Shown here one piece after another: positions 1 to 12,200 of a stretch of DNA of 64,000 nucleotides (its first letter is position 1; each line of letters starts with the position of its first letter). A program made the translations under genes and the position numbers. Where the stretch lies: contig JAREIK010017175.1 of assembly GCA_029783825.1 (NCBI GenBank), positions 1-64,000 on the forward strand, written 5' to 3'. The DNA is from Sapria himalayana (taxonomy: Eukaryota > Streptophyta > Magnoliopsida > Malpighiales > Rafflesiaceae). The notes below the pieces were generated by a model that saw only the letters and a list, made by a program, of their open reading frames with translations, had not been told where the DNA came from and searched no databases.

Positions 1-560
1 TATATATATATAATAATATATATATATTATATATAGTTAGATAGTAAGCTAGATAAAGAGACAAATAGATAATAGATTGACATATAGAGATAGAGACAAA
101 GACATAAAATAGATAAATAGATATATAGATAGATAGGATGATAAATAGTTAAAAATATAGATAGATTGATAGCCAAATAGACAGACAGATAAATAGAAGA
201 TAGATAGACTGGTATACTAATAGACTAATAGACTGATAGACTGATAAGAGAAACACAAATATACATATCGATAGAATGATACATAGATAAATAGGTAGAT
301 ATATAGATAGATAGATAGACAGATGATGATATATATAGATAGTTAGATAGATATACAGATAGATATACACAAATAGACAGATAGTTAGTTAGTTAGTTAA
401 ATAGAAAGATTGTTAGACAAATAGACATATATCAGATACATAGATAAATAAATACTCAGATACATAAATAAATAGATAGACAGATAGTTGGATAGATATC
501 ATCAAATTGAATTATAAATAGAAAGTCAATCATTATATAAATTGATAGATAGATGGATCG
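1..560. repeat. GATA/GACA-type degenerate microsatellite
   Basis: Degenerate array of GATA, GACA and AAATAG-like tetramers with a short TA-rich start. It has the same composition and polarity as the large array at 47.4-55.6 kb. The complementary strand reads TATC, which lacks stop codons and gives a spurious Tyr-Leu-Ser-Ile peptide. The array may continue left of the window. Confidence 0.9.
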
Positions 561-839
561 ATATGTTAGATTATCCACTAATATTCAATCATTAACATGA
601 TTTTTTTGGGACTTTTGTATCATATCTTATATGTATAAAAGCATCATTATATATATTTTTTATTTTTTTAGATCTTTGCAAATATTAGATGAATAAATAT
701 TGCCATAGAGTGATATATTCTATGGAAAATTACTCTGAATTTTCCCTAATCAAGTATTAATAATCAAGGAAAATAATAATACATTAGGACTAGCATGTAG
801 GTTAACTAATATGAGATATTAAGTTAAGACATGAGTATA
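561..839. other. Unassigned AT-rich spacer
   Basis: I see no coding signal, terminal repeat or tandem structure here. It separates the GATA array from the putative start of the Copia LTR. Confidence 0.5.
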
Positions 840-2209
840 TGTTGAAAAACATATACTAAACTAACCCGCAATAAGAATATTGCAAGGATTATTATATAAG
901 TTTCTTACACATTCCCTTCGTGACTATTACTATAAATTATCTTTTGACCTGAAGTCACTTCGGTTGCCTATTTAAGAAGTTTTATTCTTTAGATTCAGTA
1001 GATTCCACCTATAGCAAGAATGGTTATAAATTTTTTAATATGTATATAATAAATTATGCAGAGGAATGTAATTTATGTAGATGGAATTTGTCTCATTGAT
1101 ATAATAGATTTGATATCAATTGGCCTCTTGATTTAGTAGGACTACTAAAATTCATGGTCATGCTGAAATAAGTCAATATGAGATATTAAGCTTAGCTTTT
1201 TAACTTAGCCTACTCAAAGATCAAGAAACATATAGATTGATGTGAGGATGATATTATCCATGCCTCATAAATCAAACTAGATATCATTGACAAAAGAACT
1301 AAGTCTTACATTCAAATAAGTCACGAAATTAGCTTAAGTTGAATATATTATATTTTCATCAATTGGTTAGCAATGATGTATTACTAAATGATGTTCACTG
1401 CTTGTTTCTCTAAAATGAGATTTTAAAGTCACTACTAATGTTACGAGAACCTATTGGGTCACACACATAAAAATATATATATATATTGAAGATTATTTTA
1501 TTTTAGTTAGACTAAAATAAACTAGCCATAATTTTAAGTCTGAAATTCATTTCAGATCTTAAGCTAATTTGACGAAAGAGTTTGGTCCAATTAGTAAATG
1601 TTTGGACCTTTAAAAAGGGCACAAACTTAAAGCTCACTTTTCCACATTTAGAATGAGTGTCATTAATGACACATCATTCTAATTAATGACACATCCTTTT
1701 CATTAATCACACTTCCTTTTAGAAAGGTGTATGAAAAAGCTAAATGGTTTCATTAATGACACACTATTTTAGAAAGATGTGTAATAAACCAAATGGTTTA
1801 ATTAATGAAGCATCTTTTTAGAAAGGTGTGTGAAAAACAAAAAGGTTTCATTGATGACACATCCTTTTAGAAAGGTGTGTGAAAAATCAAAATGTTTTAT
1901 TAATGACACATCCTTTTAGTTAATGACACATCCTTTTAGAAATGTTTGTGAAAAAACAAAAGCTTATATTCAATGTGATAGATACAAAATGAAAAAATAT
2001 ATATAACAAAGATATGTTTGTGTGGATACTGGTAGAGGCATGAACACATGATTGTGCTAGAATTAGACCAAACCATTCAAAATCAAAAGTTTAATTTTTT
2101 GCTACAATAGGTAACATCCTTGTCCACATTTAATTGTATTTACTTGGATCATTCGTAGGTTCCTAGTCAACTATGAAATTCTAATATGAAATTTATTTCA
2201 ACCCCAACA
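840..2209 (+). mobile_element. Putative 5' LTR of Copia element 1
   Basis: The segment starts TGTTG and ends CAACA, a perfect 5-bp inverted terminus of the TG...CA kind expected of an LTR. The end lies one base before a primer binding site complementary to initiator tRNA-Met. Tandem repeats at about 1650-1960 resemble the repeated U3 enhancers of many plant Copia LTRs. The right edge is well supported by the primer binding site. The left edge rests only on the terminal motif, because the matching 3' LTR was not found. Confidence 0.6.
1650..1960 (+). repeat. Tandem repeat in the LTR U3 region, unit about 50 bp
   Basis: About six diverged copies of a unit that runs TTCATTAATGACACATCC, then TTTTAGAAAGGTGTGTG, then an A-rich link. 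Some copies are partial, such as the doubled ATTAATGACACATC near 1680-1700 and 1920. Their position inside the LTR fits promoter or enhancer repeats. Confidence 0.7.
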
Positions 2210-2210
2210 A

Positions 2211-2222
2211 TGGTATTAGAGG
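2211..2222 (+). promoter_or_regulatory. Primer binding site (tRNA-iMet) of Copia element 1
   Basis: The sequence TGGTATTAGAGG differs by a couple of bases from the canonical plant Copia primer site TGGTATCAGAGC, and it follows an LTR end in CAACA by one base. It would prime minus-strand DNA synthesis from initiator methionine tRNA. Confidence 0.75.
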
Positions 2223-2789
2223 GTGGTTGCGAATTGATTAAATTGTTTTATATATCTATTTATATTTGATATGAACAAACATATTATCATGATTATACAA
2301 ATGATTTATGAGCATTTTGATTAATCATGCATGAAACAGATCAATAATATTAATATGTTTAATATGATTAAATAATATTGTTTGTAACTTGTTCTTGTTA
2401 ATTTGAATAATACGAATACTAAATTGTATTTATATGATAAACAAGAGTGTAGTTTGATTACATCTATGAATTAATATTATAGATGAAATTGTGATTATAG
2501 ATAAGCAATTATAGATTCATTTAATTGTTATACGGAGATAGTTAAATGTTAAAAAATTTTATAGATGAAATTGTGATTTGATTAAAGTCATAGATCAGTT
2601 TTATAAATCAATTTTGTTTTGATTAAGTGACGATGCCCCTTTACCCTACTAAGGGTGATGCCCCTAGGACCCCAAAATTTGAATGCCCCATAAATGATTA
2701 ATTATAATCATGATAAAGTGATGTTAGATGCATGTTTTGCATGGTGCATGGTTATGGCTCTTTACCCCATATGAATGGCTTATGTGTGT

Positions 2790-3310
2790 TGCTGTATATG
2801 TAATTTGTTTTTATTTAATAATCTATTTGTATAACAAAATGTTTTTCTATTTTAATATTTTCATGTAAGTGTAAGAAAGATAATATTAAAAGGCAGGGGA
2901 TGCAGTAGTAGCACAATAACGAAGGTCCCGCTGTCCGACCCCCTACGGTTAAATGAACCGAGATATTTTTTAATATAAAATGATTTGTAATTTTATTTTT
3001 CGGGTGGCTATTTTTGACCCGTGGAACTGTTCATCATCTCTCTCTGTGCGATTTTTCGCGACTGCTCTATGTGCTGCATACTGCATGTTGTTTCTGTTTT
3101 GGTTTTAATATGTAATGCATAAGCATTTTCTGGTGGATGTATCTAGTCGTACTGAGCGACTAGCGAACCACGTTATTCTCGGTGTTAATTTCTCATTTTT
3201 TTGAACATGTCGTGGATGCTTGCTGGATTGGGATATATATTACTTGTTTTCTGTGTTTCTGTTGTTTCTGTTTCTTAATCTCACTACCGTGGAAGCGTAA
3301 TTACCCAACA
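2790..3310 (+). mobile_element. Solo LTR, 521 bp, nested in the Copia 1 leader
   Basis: The segment starts TGCTGTATATG and ends ATTACCCAACA, giving TG...CA termini. It is flanked by a perfect 5-bp target duplication, TGTGT at 2785-2789 and TGTGT at 3311-3315. A diverged copy of the same length lies at 56537-57057 with its own target duplication. No internal retrotransposon sequence or primer site lies between the ends, so it is either a solo LTR left by LTR-LTR recombination or a very short non-coding retroelement. It sits between the primer site and gag of the Copia element and is therefore younger than that element. Confidence 0.85.
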
Positions 3311-4236
3311 TGTGTTGTTGTTGTAAGTTAAATATGGCCTTTGTATCATGCCTTTTAATCTACAATTCAAGTTATAAAATTCTTTTCTCATTTAATTCCC
3401 CTCAAATATATCATGAGATTTCCTTCTAGATATGTAATACATGATTAGAAAAGTATTAGATTAGAAGTTATTTTAAAGGAGAAAGCAACAAGCAACATAA
3501 GACAACCAAGGAAGCACTTGGATAAGATGTAATACCTTTAGGGTGACATTTCGATTTTCTCTTTAGCTTGAAAAAATCATTTTAGTTCCGGCCATAATCA
3601 TGTCAAGTTTATTTTGTGTTTGTGCAATATATGTTGTTATACAACTAGTCTAGTAAAATAAATACAAACATATTTAAATGTATGTGATGCATGTTAAATT
3701 CATTGTTTTACTAAACAATTAAAGATATCCCTCAAAATTAAAAATTAAGTCAATAAAAGATGCCAACCAAAGTTTGATACTCATTACTACCTCGATCAAT
3801 ATTAGATAGGTTTGCCAAATTGAATTTATTTATCTTAGTAGAGTGCGATAGGATAATTGTGATATCCAACCTATTGAATTTTGGGTGAGACATAACTAAG
3901 TTATCTCAATTAGATTGAGAACTTAGAAGCATAAAATTAGGAGATGCACCATAAGATGGGCTAAGAACAAAATATATTATTCATCTAATTATCCAAGAGT
4001 TCTATTAGATGTATTTGGTAAATATTACCTACCTAAATAGCTGAATTTTGGGCGTTTAGCCAAAGGTAACTCAAGACAAGGTCAAATATAGATCTTGGCC
4101 CACTAAAGGATTAATTTAAAGAGAAAATTGAGGGATTGTTTTCAACCAAATAATTAATGGGAGGATCATTTAATAAAAGATCTAATTAAATAAACTTTAA
4201 ATATGATACTAATTTCTGCATATGTTTTAGATTACC
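3311..4236 (+). other. Copia 1 leader / pre-gag region, no gene seen
   Basis: Apart from the nested solo LTR just upstream, the stretch between primer site and gag shows no recognisable coding sequence. It is AT-rich and probably the untranslated leader of the Copia element, although another unrecognised insertion cannot be excluded. Confidence 0.4.
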
Positions 4237-5100
4237 ATGTCTACAAACACGTCTAGCAACTTATCACTGTGATTTGTCCTTGAGAAGGACAAGCTCAATG
4301 AAGCTAATTTTCTGGATTGGTATGGAATTTGAGGATTGTCCTCAAACAAGAAAGAAAATTATATGTCTTAAAGTAGTATATTTTTGAATCACCTACTCCT
4401 AATACTCCTCATGATGATAAGGATACTCATAAAAGGTATCAAGATGATGCTTTGGATATAACATGCATTATGCTTGCAACTTGAACTCTAAGCTTTAGAA
4501 GCAACATGAGAACATGGATGCTTATGATATTGTTGAACATTTAAAAATGACTATATCAAGAGCAAGCAAGGCATGAGAAGTAAGAGGTATCTAATACCTT
4601 ATTTAAATGCAAGATGATAGAAGTGAGGCCTATTGGAACTCATGTGCTCAAAAAGATTGGGTATATTTAGAATGTAGAAAGGTTAGGCATTCCATTGAGC
4701 CAAGGGTTAGATACTGATTTAGTTTTTGCTATCATTGCCTAAAAACTATAATCAATTTGTCATGAATTACAACATAAATGGAATTGCCAAAACTTTTCCT
4801 GAGTTGTTATGTAATGTGAGAACTACTGAGCAAAATCTTAAAAAGATTAAATCCATAATGATGGTGCAAAAGGGAAAAGGAAAACATAAATCCAAAGATA
4901 AGGGTAAACCCCAAACCAAAGGCAAGGCAAAATCTACTGCATTGAAACCTAAGTGAGGGGTGCCTAAGGAATGTACTTGCTTCCACTATGGTCATATTGG
5001 ACATTGGAAAAGGAACATCAAACAATACTTGGAAGAATTGAAAAGGAAGAATGGAAGTGAGACTTCTACCTCTGGTATTTAAGTTATTGAAATCAATTTA
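4237..5100 (+). pseudogene. Copia 1 gag and zinc knuckle, decayed
   Basis: This is the capsid part of a Ty1/Copia polyprotein. From the ATG at 4237 one reads LEKDKLNEANFLDWY, then QHENMDAYDIVEHLK near 4505-4550, then YNQFVMNYNINGIAKTFPEL and a Lys-rich linker (open from 4726 to 4956), then a zinc knuckle CFHYGHIGHWKRNI near 4980-5020. The knuckle should read C-x2-C-x4-H-x4-C, but its second Cys is Tyr and its last Cys is Ile, so zinc binding is lost. Stops and frameshifts interrupt the frame several times. Family assignment is confident; nothing here is functional. Confidence 0.85.
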
Positions 5101-6016
5101 TCTACTTCTTCAATATGGGTATTAGATATCAGATATGCTTCTCACATTTGTAATAATGTGCAGAATCTTAGAAAGAGTTGATCATTGACAAAAAGTGATG
5201 TGTTAAATGAGAAATGTATATCTAAACTCCATTAATATTTACTTATAGACTCATTTGATCTTCAATCAAATGAAGTATGCGAGTCTTTTCTATTAGGCAA
5301 AATGACTATAACTCCTTTTATTGGTCAAAAAAAATGGTCAAATGATTTGTTAGGACATATACATAAGGATGTATGCGGCTCTTTAAATATAATAACTAGA
5401 AGAGGCTACCAGTATTTCATTACATTTACTGATGATATCAGTAGTTATGGTTATATGTATTTATTGAAACAAAAGTCAGAATCCTTTGAAAATTTCAAAG
5501 AATTTAAGAATGAAGTACGAAATCAACATGGAAAAAGTATTTAGATACTTAGATCAGATCAAGGTGGTGAATACTTAAGCCAAGAGTTTCCTGGTCATCT
5601 AGTTTAATCCGGGATCATATCCCAACTCACTCTACCTAGAACACCACAATGAAATGATGTATTAGACAGGAGGAATCATAATCTGTTAGACATGGTATGA
5701 TCAATAATGAGTCATGTAGATCTTCCTTCTTCCATCTAGAGTTATGCTCTAGGGATAGCTTCTTTCACACTTAACCATGTTCCATCTAAGGTGGTTACAA
5801 AGACAACATATGAGATATGGCCAGTAAAGAGTCCCAAAATGTCTTTCATGAAGATTTAGGGTTGTGAACCTTATGTTAGACGTCAAGTCTTAGATATTCT
5901 AGGACTCCATTCAGATAAATGCTATTTTTTAGGATATCCCAATTAAACAAAAGGATACTAATTCTATATTCACACACAAGGAAAAGTGATTGTCACTAGA
6001 AATGGTGTTTTTCTAG
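5101..6016 (+). pseudogene. Copia 1 protease remnant and integrase, decayed
   Basis: The protease starts as SIWVLDIRYASHIC, where the catalytic DTG appears as DIR. After about 5200 the sequence jumps to the end of the GAG-pre-integrase domain (CESFLLGKMTITPF near 5280), so most of the protease and the zinc-binding HHCC module are deleted. The integrase core follows: DLLGHIHKDVCG, then YQYFITFTDDISSYGY, then LRSDQGGEYLSQEF. The catalytic Glu region reads NDVLDRRNHNLLDMV, where Glu is replaced by Asp. In-frame stops include one at 5542. Past the core, FLGYPN and GVFLEREL mark the usual Copia integrase C-terminal region. Confidence 0.85.
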
Positions 6017-6797
6017 AAAGAGAATTAATTTCTAGAAAAACTAGTGGGAGAAAAGAAGATCTTAAAGAAATTTGAGATATACAAACTAGCATTGAGTCCA
6101 TATTCTAAGAAATGGTTGGTTTCCATGAGATCTGAAATGGAATACATGTATACCAACCAAGCATGGTCTTTGATTGATCCACCTAAAGGGATAAATCTCA
6201 TTGGGTACAAATGGGTTTTTAAAAGAAAAACTGACATGGATTGTAATGTACATATCTTTAAAAGGATATTGGTTGCTTAAGGTTTTAAAAAAAGGCATGG
6301 CATAGACTATGATGAAATCTTCTCACTAGTTGCAATGCTTAATTCCATTCGAATCTAACTTGTGATTACAACTTACCATGATTATGAAATCTGGCTAATG
6401 AATGTCAAAACTACATTCCTTAATCGGAATTTATTTGAGGATGTGTACAAGACACAACCTGAAGGTTTTATTGATCTAAAGGGTGCTACAAATATATGTA
6501 AGTTGCATAAGTCTATTTATGGATTAAAGCAAGCTTCAAGAAGTTGGAATCTTCGATTTGATAATGTAATCAAAGAGTTTGGCTTTATTAAGATTGAAGA
6601 TAAACTTTATGTCTACAAAAGGATTAGTGGGAGTACAATATTCTTTCTTATTTTATATATAGACTATATACTTCTCATTAGAAATGATATCTCTTTCTTA
6701 CAATAAATAAAGGCTTAGCTTGGAAATTGTTTCTCAATGAAAGACTTAGGTGAAGCTGCCTATATATTAAGCTTAAAGATCTATAGAGATAGAGCAA
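6017..6797 (+). pseudogene. Copia 1 reverse transcriptase, truncated by a CACTA insertion
   Basis: The RT is recognisable from KKWLVSMRSEMEYMYTNQAW and LIGYKWVFKRKTDMD through MNVKTTFLNRNLFEDVY and LHKSIYGLKQASRSWN. The active-site motif expected as YVDD reads YIDY near 6655-6665, so the second catalytic Asp is lost. Two reading-frame breaks occur (about 6280 and 6357). The last recognisable residues are FSMKDLGEAAYILSLKIYRDRA, just before a CACTA terminus at 6798. RNase H and the 3' LTR are missing at this point, which places the CACTA insertion in the RT/RNase H connection. Confidence 0.88.
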
Positions 6798-7420
6798 ACA
6801 CTACAAAAAAATGTTTATTTAGCTAGGGAATTTTAGCTAAGGATCAATCCCTAGTTAAATTGTGAGGGATTAGCTAGTGAATAGTAAGGGATTTCTGATT
6901 TTTCATTGAAATAAAAATTTGCAATGGATTAGCGACAGAATAGCCACGTAAATTCCGCACAAAAAAACGAAGAATTTAGCGATGGATTTAGCGACAGAAT
7001 TTCTCTTCTAATTTCAGCCGCAATATAGAGATGAATTTAGCGACACAATTTCCCTACCTAATTTCATAAGAAACATAGCAATGGACTTAGTGACAGAATT
7101 TTCCTAGGAAATTAAATCTGAAATATAGTGATGGATTTAGTGATGGAAAGTACCTAGCTAATTACATGTAGAATATATTGACGGATTTAGCGATGAAATT
7201 TCTCTAGCTAATTTCATCCAGAATATAGCAACTAATTTAGCAACGGAATTTTCCTAGATAATTTCATATGGAAAATAGTGATGTGTTTAGCAATGAAATT
7301 TCTCTAGCTAATAAAATAAAGAATATAATGATGGATTTAGCGATGGAACTTACCTACTAATTACATCCGGAATATTGCTATAGATTTAGAGATTGAATTT
7401 CTCTAGCCAATCTTTAATTA
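6798..7420 (+). repeat. Left terminal and subterminal repeats of CACTA 1
   Basis: After the terminus come about eight diverged copies of a roughly 60-bp unit containing ATAGCGATGGATTTAGCGA, TTCCCTAGCTAATT and a TCATCCGGAA-like link. The common core TAGCGA(C/T)GGA resembles in position and density the short subterminal motifs bound by the TNPA-type protein of En/Spm elements. The actual binding protein is unknown. Confidence 0.8.
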
Positions 7421-8489
7421 TTTAATATTTTTAAATTTATTATTTGTTTTACTATTTTATTTAATTTTGTTTCTCAAATATATGTTATGGTCTTTAGATG
7501 AGCGATTCTTGAAAGACACATTCTCCTCGTAAAATTATAAAAAATAATATAAAAATAAATAATTTAAAATATATAAAATACAAAAAATATATATATTAAT
7601 AAGGAAAAATAACTATTTTTATGATTATAAATTTTTAAAAAAATTATACAAAAAATTTTTCTAAAACTTTTAATTTAGAAACTTATTATTAAAGTAAGAT
7701 TAAATAATTAATTATATGATTATAATAATTTTTAAAGATATTTTAAAAATTAAATGAACATACATTAAAAATTCAACTAATATAAATGTAAAATAATTTA
7801 TTGTATGATTAAATAAAAAATATTTTCAAAAATATCTGAATTGATGAATAAACTAGTAAATATTAATATTATTATAAGTATAAAAAAAATTTTATGATTA
7901 TATGAAACTTTTAAAAAAATAATTAATAGAAAATTTGAAAATCTTGAATTATAATAATAATTTAATTTTTTAAAAAAATTTAAAAGAAAATAAAATACTA
8001 TTTAAAAATAAATACATAGATGTGTGTCCATACTAAAATTTATAAAAATTAAATGAGTAATAATTTTACTATTAGCTTTTAAAATTCCGTCTTTATTAAA
8101 AAAATAAATAAATAAATAATATATATATTTATATATTTTTTAACATAAAAAATATTTTATAACTTTTAGAAGAGTGACTAGAAGACAAATTATCATTTCA
8201 TATATGTCTTATTATATGAAGTTTATAAATTTTGTAGCTATTTGATTTTTTTTGTTATAAGGCTAAACATATATTTTTTTGAAATTGTTTATATATTTAT
8301 TGTTTAATTAATTTTATAATAAAAAATAATAAGGTGTTTGTTTTTTCATGTGTACTTGCTACACGCACATGAATTTTGTTGAAAATATTTTGATAATAAA
8401 TAAAAAAAATGAGTCTTTTTGTAACTTATATATTTATTGTTTATTTAATGTTTTTATAATGAAAAATTTAAATATTATGGTAAAATATA
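7421..8489. other. AT-rich CACTA interior, no gene seen
   Basis: Extremely AT-rich with runs of A and T. An open frame at 8348-8530 is short and of low complexity, and I do not regard it as coding. Confidence 0.6.
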
Positions 8490-8594
8490 TAGTCACTTGT
8501 TGTCGAGACTCAAGAGACAACTCTAACTAGTGCCTAAGTCCTCCACAGTCCGCCTCTATCTCTCGACACCGATGCATCAAAACCTAATCGAAGG
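8490..8594 (+). other. Candidate non-coding first exon of a CACTA gene, with splice donor
   Basis: A locally less AT-rich stretch (TGTCGAGACTCAAGAGACAA through CATCAAAACCTAATCGAAGG) ends at GTAAGT (8595-8600), a near-consensus plant 5' splice site. It lies about 1.7 kb inside the left CACTA terminus, where the transposase promoter and 5' leader would be expected. I see no downstream coding exon that can be joined with confidence, so this is a suggestion from composition and the splice motif only. Confidence 0.35.
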
Positions 8595-8879
8595 GTAAGT
8601 GAGAATTTCTTATTGATTTGAAATACGTTTTCTACCCTAATTCTTCATCGATTATTTTAAAGGAAAAGTGTGTGTTTTGATTCTTTTATTTTTTATTTCA
8701 AAATTCTTCTTCATTAATCACCATGGTATGCTTGGATTGCTTTTATAAATTGATTTGTATATATACTTCATGCATGTGTGATATAATGCCTTCTCATTGT
8801 GTGGATGTTGATGCTGCACAGCAGGTATGCCAACTTGATTTTTATTTTTTTTCCACTCGACAGCCTTATGATTTTAAAT

Positions 8880-9260
8880 GTTAATCACAAAATGGGTGTT
8901 GGTGTTTGTGGTGAGCAGTGTGTATATAACAATATATTTAATATTTAAATATGATAATCCTAAGAGTAATAACACAAATATATAAGTGTATTTTACTGTA
9001 TCTATAACTATAAAAATAATATACATGAACATAACTATATATAGATATAACAACATATATTTAATATACATAGATACATACATACATACATACATATATA
9101 TATATAACTATATATAAATGTAGTTAAGAATATATATATCAACATATTACTATATATAATTGTATTTATCTACATCAATACCTATACATAGTCATATGTC
9201 TAAATATATATAATTACATGAAAAACTATATATAACTACATCTGCAACATGTATAACTAC
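8880..9260. repeat. Diffuse TATAACTA-type array, copy 1
   Basis: Interspersed ACTATATATAA, TATAACTA, ATGTATAACTACATG and TACATACA repeats. Similar arrays occur at 35640-37290 and 52600-53040, each close to CACTA terminal or transposase sequence. Confidence 0.6.
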
Positions 9261-12200
9261 ATGCTTTAGAAACTTAATATCCATTCATATCATTCATCTC
9301 ATTCATACATGTTTTTTTTGGATATTGTATTAATCTATATCATTTTCCATATATTTTAGGAACTTAAATTTAATTTTTTCAACCTTAAAGTATTTTTATT
9401 GTATTTTTATATGTTTGTATAAATCATTATGATTTAACATGTTTAGGGTTTTTATTTTTGTTTCACTTAATATCATTTAACTAAAATTGATTTATAATAA
9501 AATGTTCATTTATTTAAATCCATGTTGTAAATTTCTAAAAAATTATAATATGTTTGGGTAATAAATATTATAAAAAATTTTTAAAATATATATGTGACGT
9601 AGTTTCAATTTACAAAGATAAAGCTTTAAAAATAAAATTCATTTACAAAATAAAATTTGTACTTCATAATATGCAAAATGTTATATTTATCATAAATAAA
9701 TAATGTTTGAAATGTATATATTAATTACAAAAAAACATTGTCATGTATTCAACTTGAAAAAAAATTTAAAAATAATTATTAAAAAAAACAAAGTCATATA
9801 TTTATATGGTCATTTATATATTTTGAATAAAATAAAAATAAATAATTACTTGTAGAACAATTTACTCATATATATATATAGGGTAATCTATTTTGTTTGA
9901 ACATAATTAAAGAAAAATTGATTTTTTACCAAACATTATAGGCATGTATTTATATGCACAACATTATATTTGTTTGAATATTAAAGTTTCTAAAAATTTA
10001 TTAATAATAATAAATAATTGGTAGAAATTTATCAGTCATTAATATTTTAATAAAAAAATTACATAGAAAAGCAAAAACAATATTATCTATTTATGAACTA
10101 TATTTTCATATTTAACATAATTGTAAAAAAAATAATTTACAAATTTGACAAATTCATTTCTTTATATAAGTATAATGATAGTTATTTTAATATAAATATT
10201 AAAAAACAACTATATAAATAATATAGAAGCTTATATATTTAATTCATAATTTCATTTTACGCATTCATATGCTTCACACACACACACATGCACACACACA
10301 CACACACACGGACACATGCATACAAACACAAACACAAATATTTAAATTAAATATAAAGAATTTATAATATTTTATAAATTATGTGCAATATATAATATTT
10401 TATTTTGATTAAATTTTCAAAATCAAAAAATTTTAAATACATTTACACACACGCGCGCACACACACACATATATCTATATATAATAGTTTTATGTGTAAC
10501 TTTAAAAATACATTATGTATATAGGTATATGTGTGTGTATGTGGGGGTAATAGTAGTATATACATGCATACAAGTATATACACACTACTTTGAAAATGTA
10601 GATACATGTATGAATATATACAAAAGTACATTATGTGTACTGATAAATGTGAGTGTGTGTGTGTGTGTAGGGTAGTGTATATGCACATATATATTTATGC
10701 ATATATATGTAAATATCAACATTGATTTTGAGAAGAAAAATACTTGAGCACATAAATATTAACATGTTCCACAAATATTAAGAGCAGGAGCAAAAAGTGA
10801 CCTTATTACAAGATACTACTACTCTCCCAAATATAACACTTTGCCTCAAAATTTGATCAAAGTACTACTCGCAATGATAAGGTTCATTTAATACTACATA
10901 CCATGGAGTTATTTTTTCATTCAATATTATAATTTGTTTAAATAAAAAAATCTATCTGATATCTTCTTCAACAACTCTTCTATCTTTTTTTTCTAGTCTT
11001 GATAAGCTATTTTCAATTTTGCTTATATGTACATTTCTTACCTAATATCTCTAGTTCAAACTATTCTAATAGTAAAATTCATCAAATCAATCTAGTACCT
11101 GACATCTTTCTTTTTTATGATATATTTGATTATAGAATATTTAATATATACTATGACTTTGGTTCCCACTAAATATGATATTAACTTGTCAAAAAAAAGA
11201 TTGTTGATACAAGTTCTTTCACTATAGTGGTGTAATTCAATTGGGCATTTGAGAGTGTGTTGTTATCATAATATATGATAACTATTTATAAATATTTGTA
11301 GTGTGTATATAACAACATATTTTCTAATATATAAATTTTTTTTAGAAAAATATACAAAAATATTAATTGATATTATGGTTTATTATTATTGAGACACAAA
11401 AATAATAATAATAATAGTCAAATAATCGAAAATATCTTGAATCACTCAGAGAATAAAAGCAATTCCATACATATTTTCATATATTTGTGAATATAAATAG
11501 GACCACAGCATACATCTTCTTGAGAAAATCTAATAAAAGATTTACAATATTGTAAACATTTCTAATATCAATCCTAAAGAATAAGAGAAACTATATTCTC
11601 ATATTTTTCTTTATATCTAGTAGAGATAACAATGGAAAGCTCATCGATAAATAATCACATAAACATAAGCTGAAATAAAATAAGTTTTCATTTAAATATA
11701 TTACTTAAAAACTAAAAAAATATTTAAATCATTGAGCTATTCGAAAATTTTATAAAAAAAATATTTGAATATAAAAATATTCAATTCATTAATATATACA
11801 ATAATAGTATCAACTACAGAAATATAACACAACTTTCCTCCGAGCCATATTTATAGAAATAATATATGTTAACTCAAAAAAATCATAAAAATGCAAATCT
11901 TAAAGACATTTCCAAATACATTTCATTATTTAAATCATTATGATTAAGTGTATTATTAAAAAATTAATTATTAATTAAATAAAACAAGAATGTGATATAA
12001 TTTATACTATAAGTTTAAATACCTATAGAGGCAAAAGCATAAAATAACAAGGTGAATAATTAGTAAGTTAAGACATAATTCTTGAGACATTGATATAAAA
12101 ACTTTTAATTCAAAATAAGATCAAAGAGAGAGAGAGAGAGAGTGAGAGAGATATATATAAAATATAAAATTAATTCATCAAAATAAAAAAATATATTATT

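Noticed and set aside
2211..2222. Reading 2790-3310 as the Copia 1 LTR because it ends in CCCAACA
   Set aside because: It lies downstream of the primer binding site, has its own TGTGT target duplication and recurs alone at 56537, so it is a separate nested insertion.
11281..11310. TTGTAGTG at about 11297 as a CACTA right terminus
   Set aside because: It is not preceded by the TTTTC of the terminus and has no TAGCGACGGA-type subterminal repeats around it.
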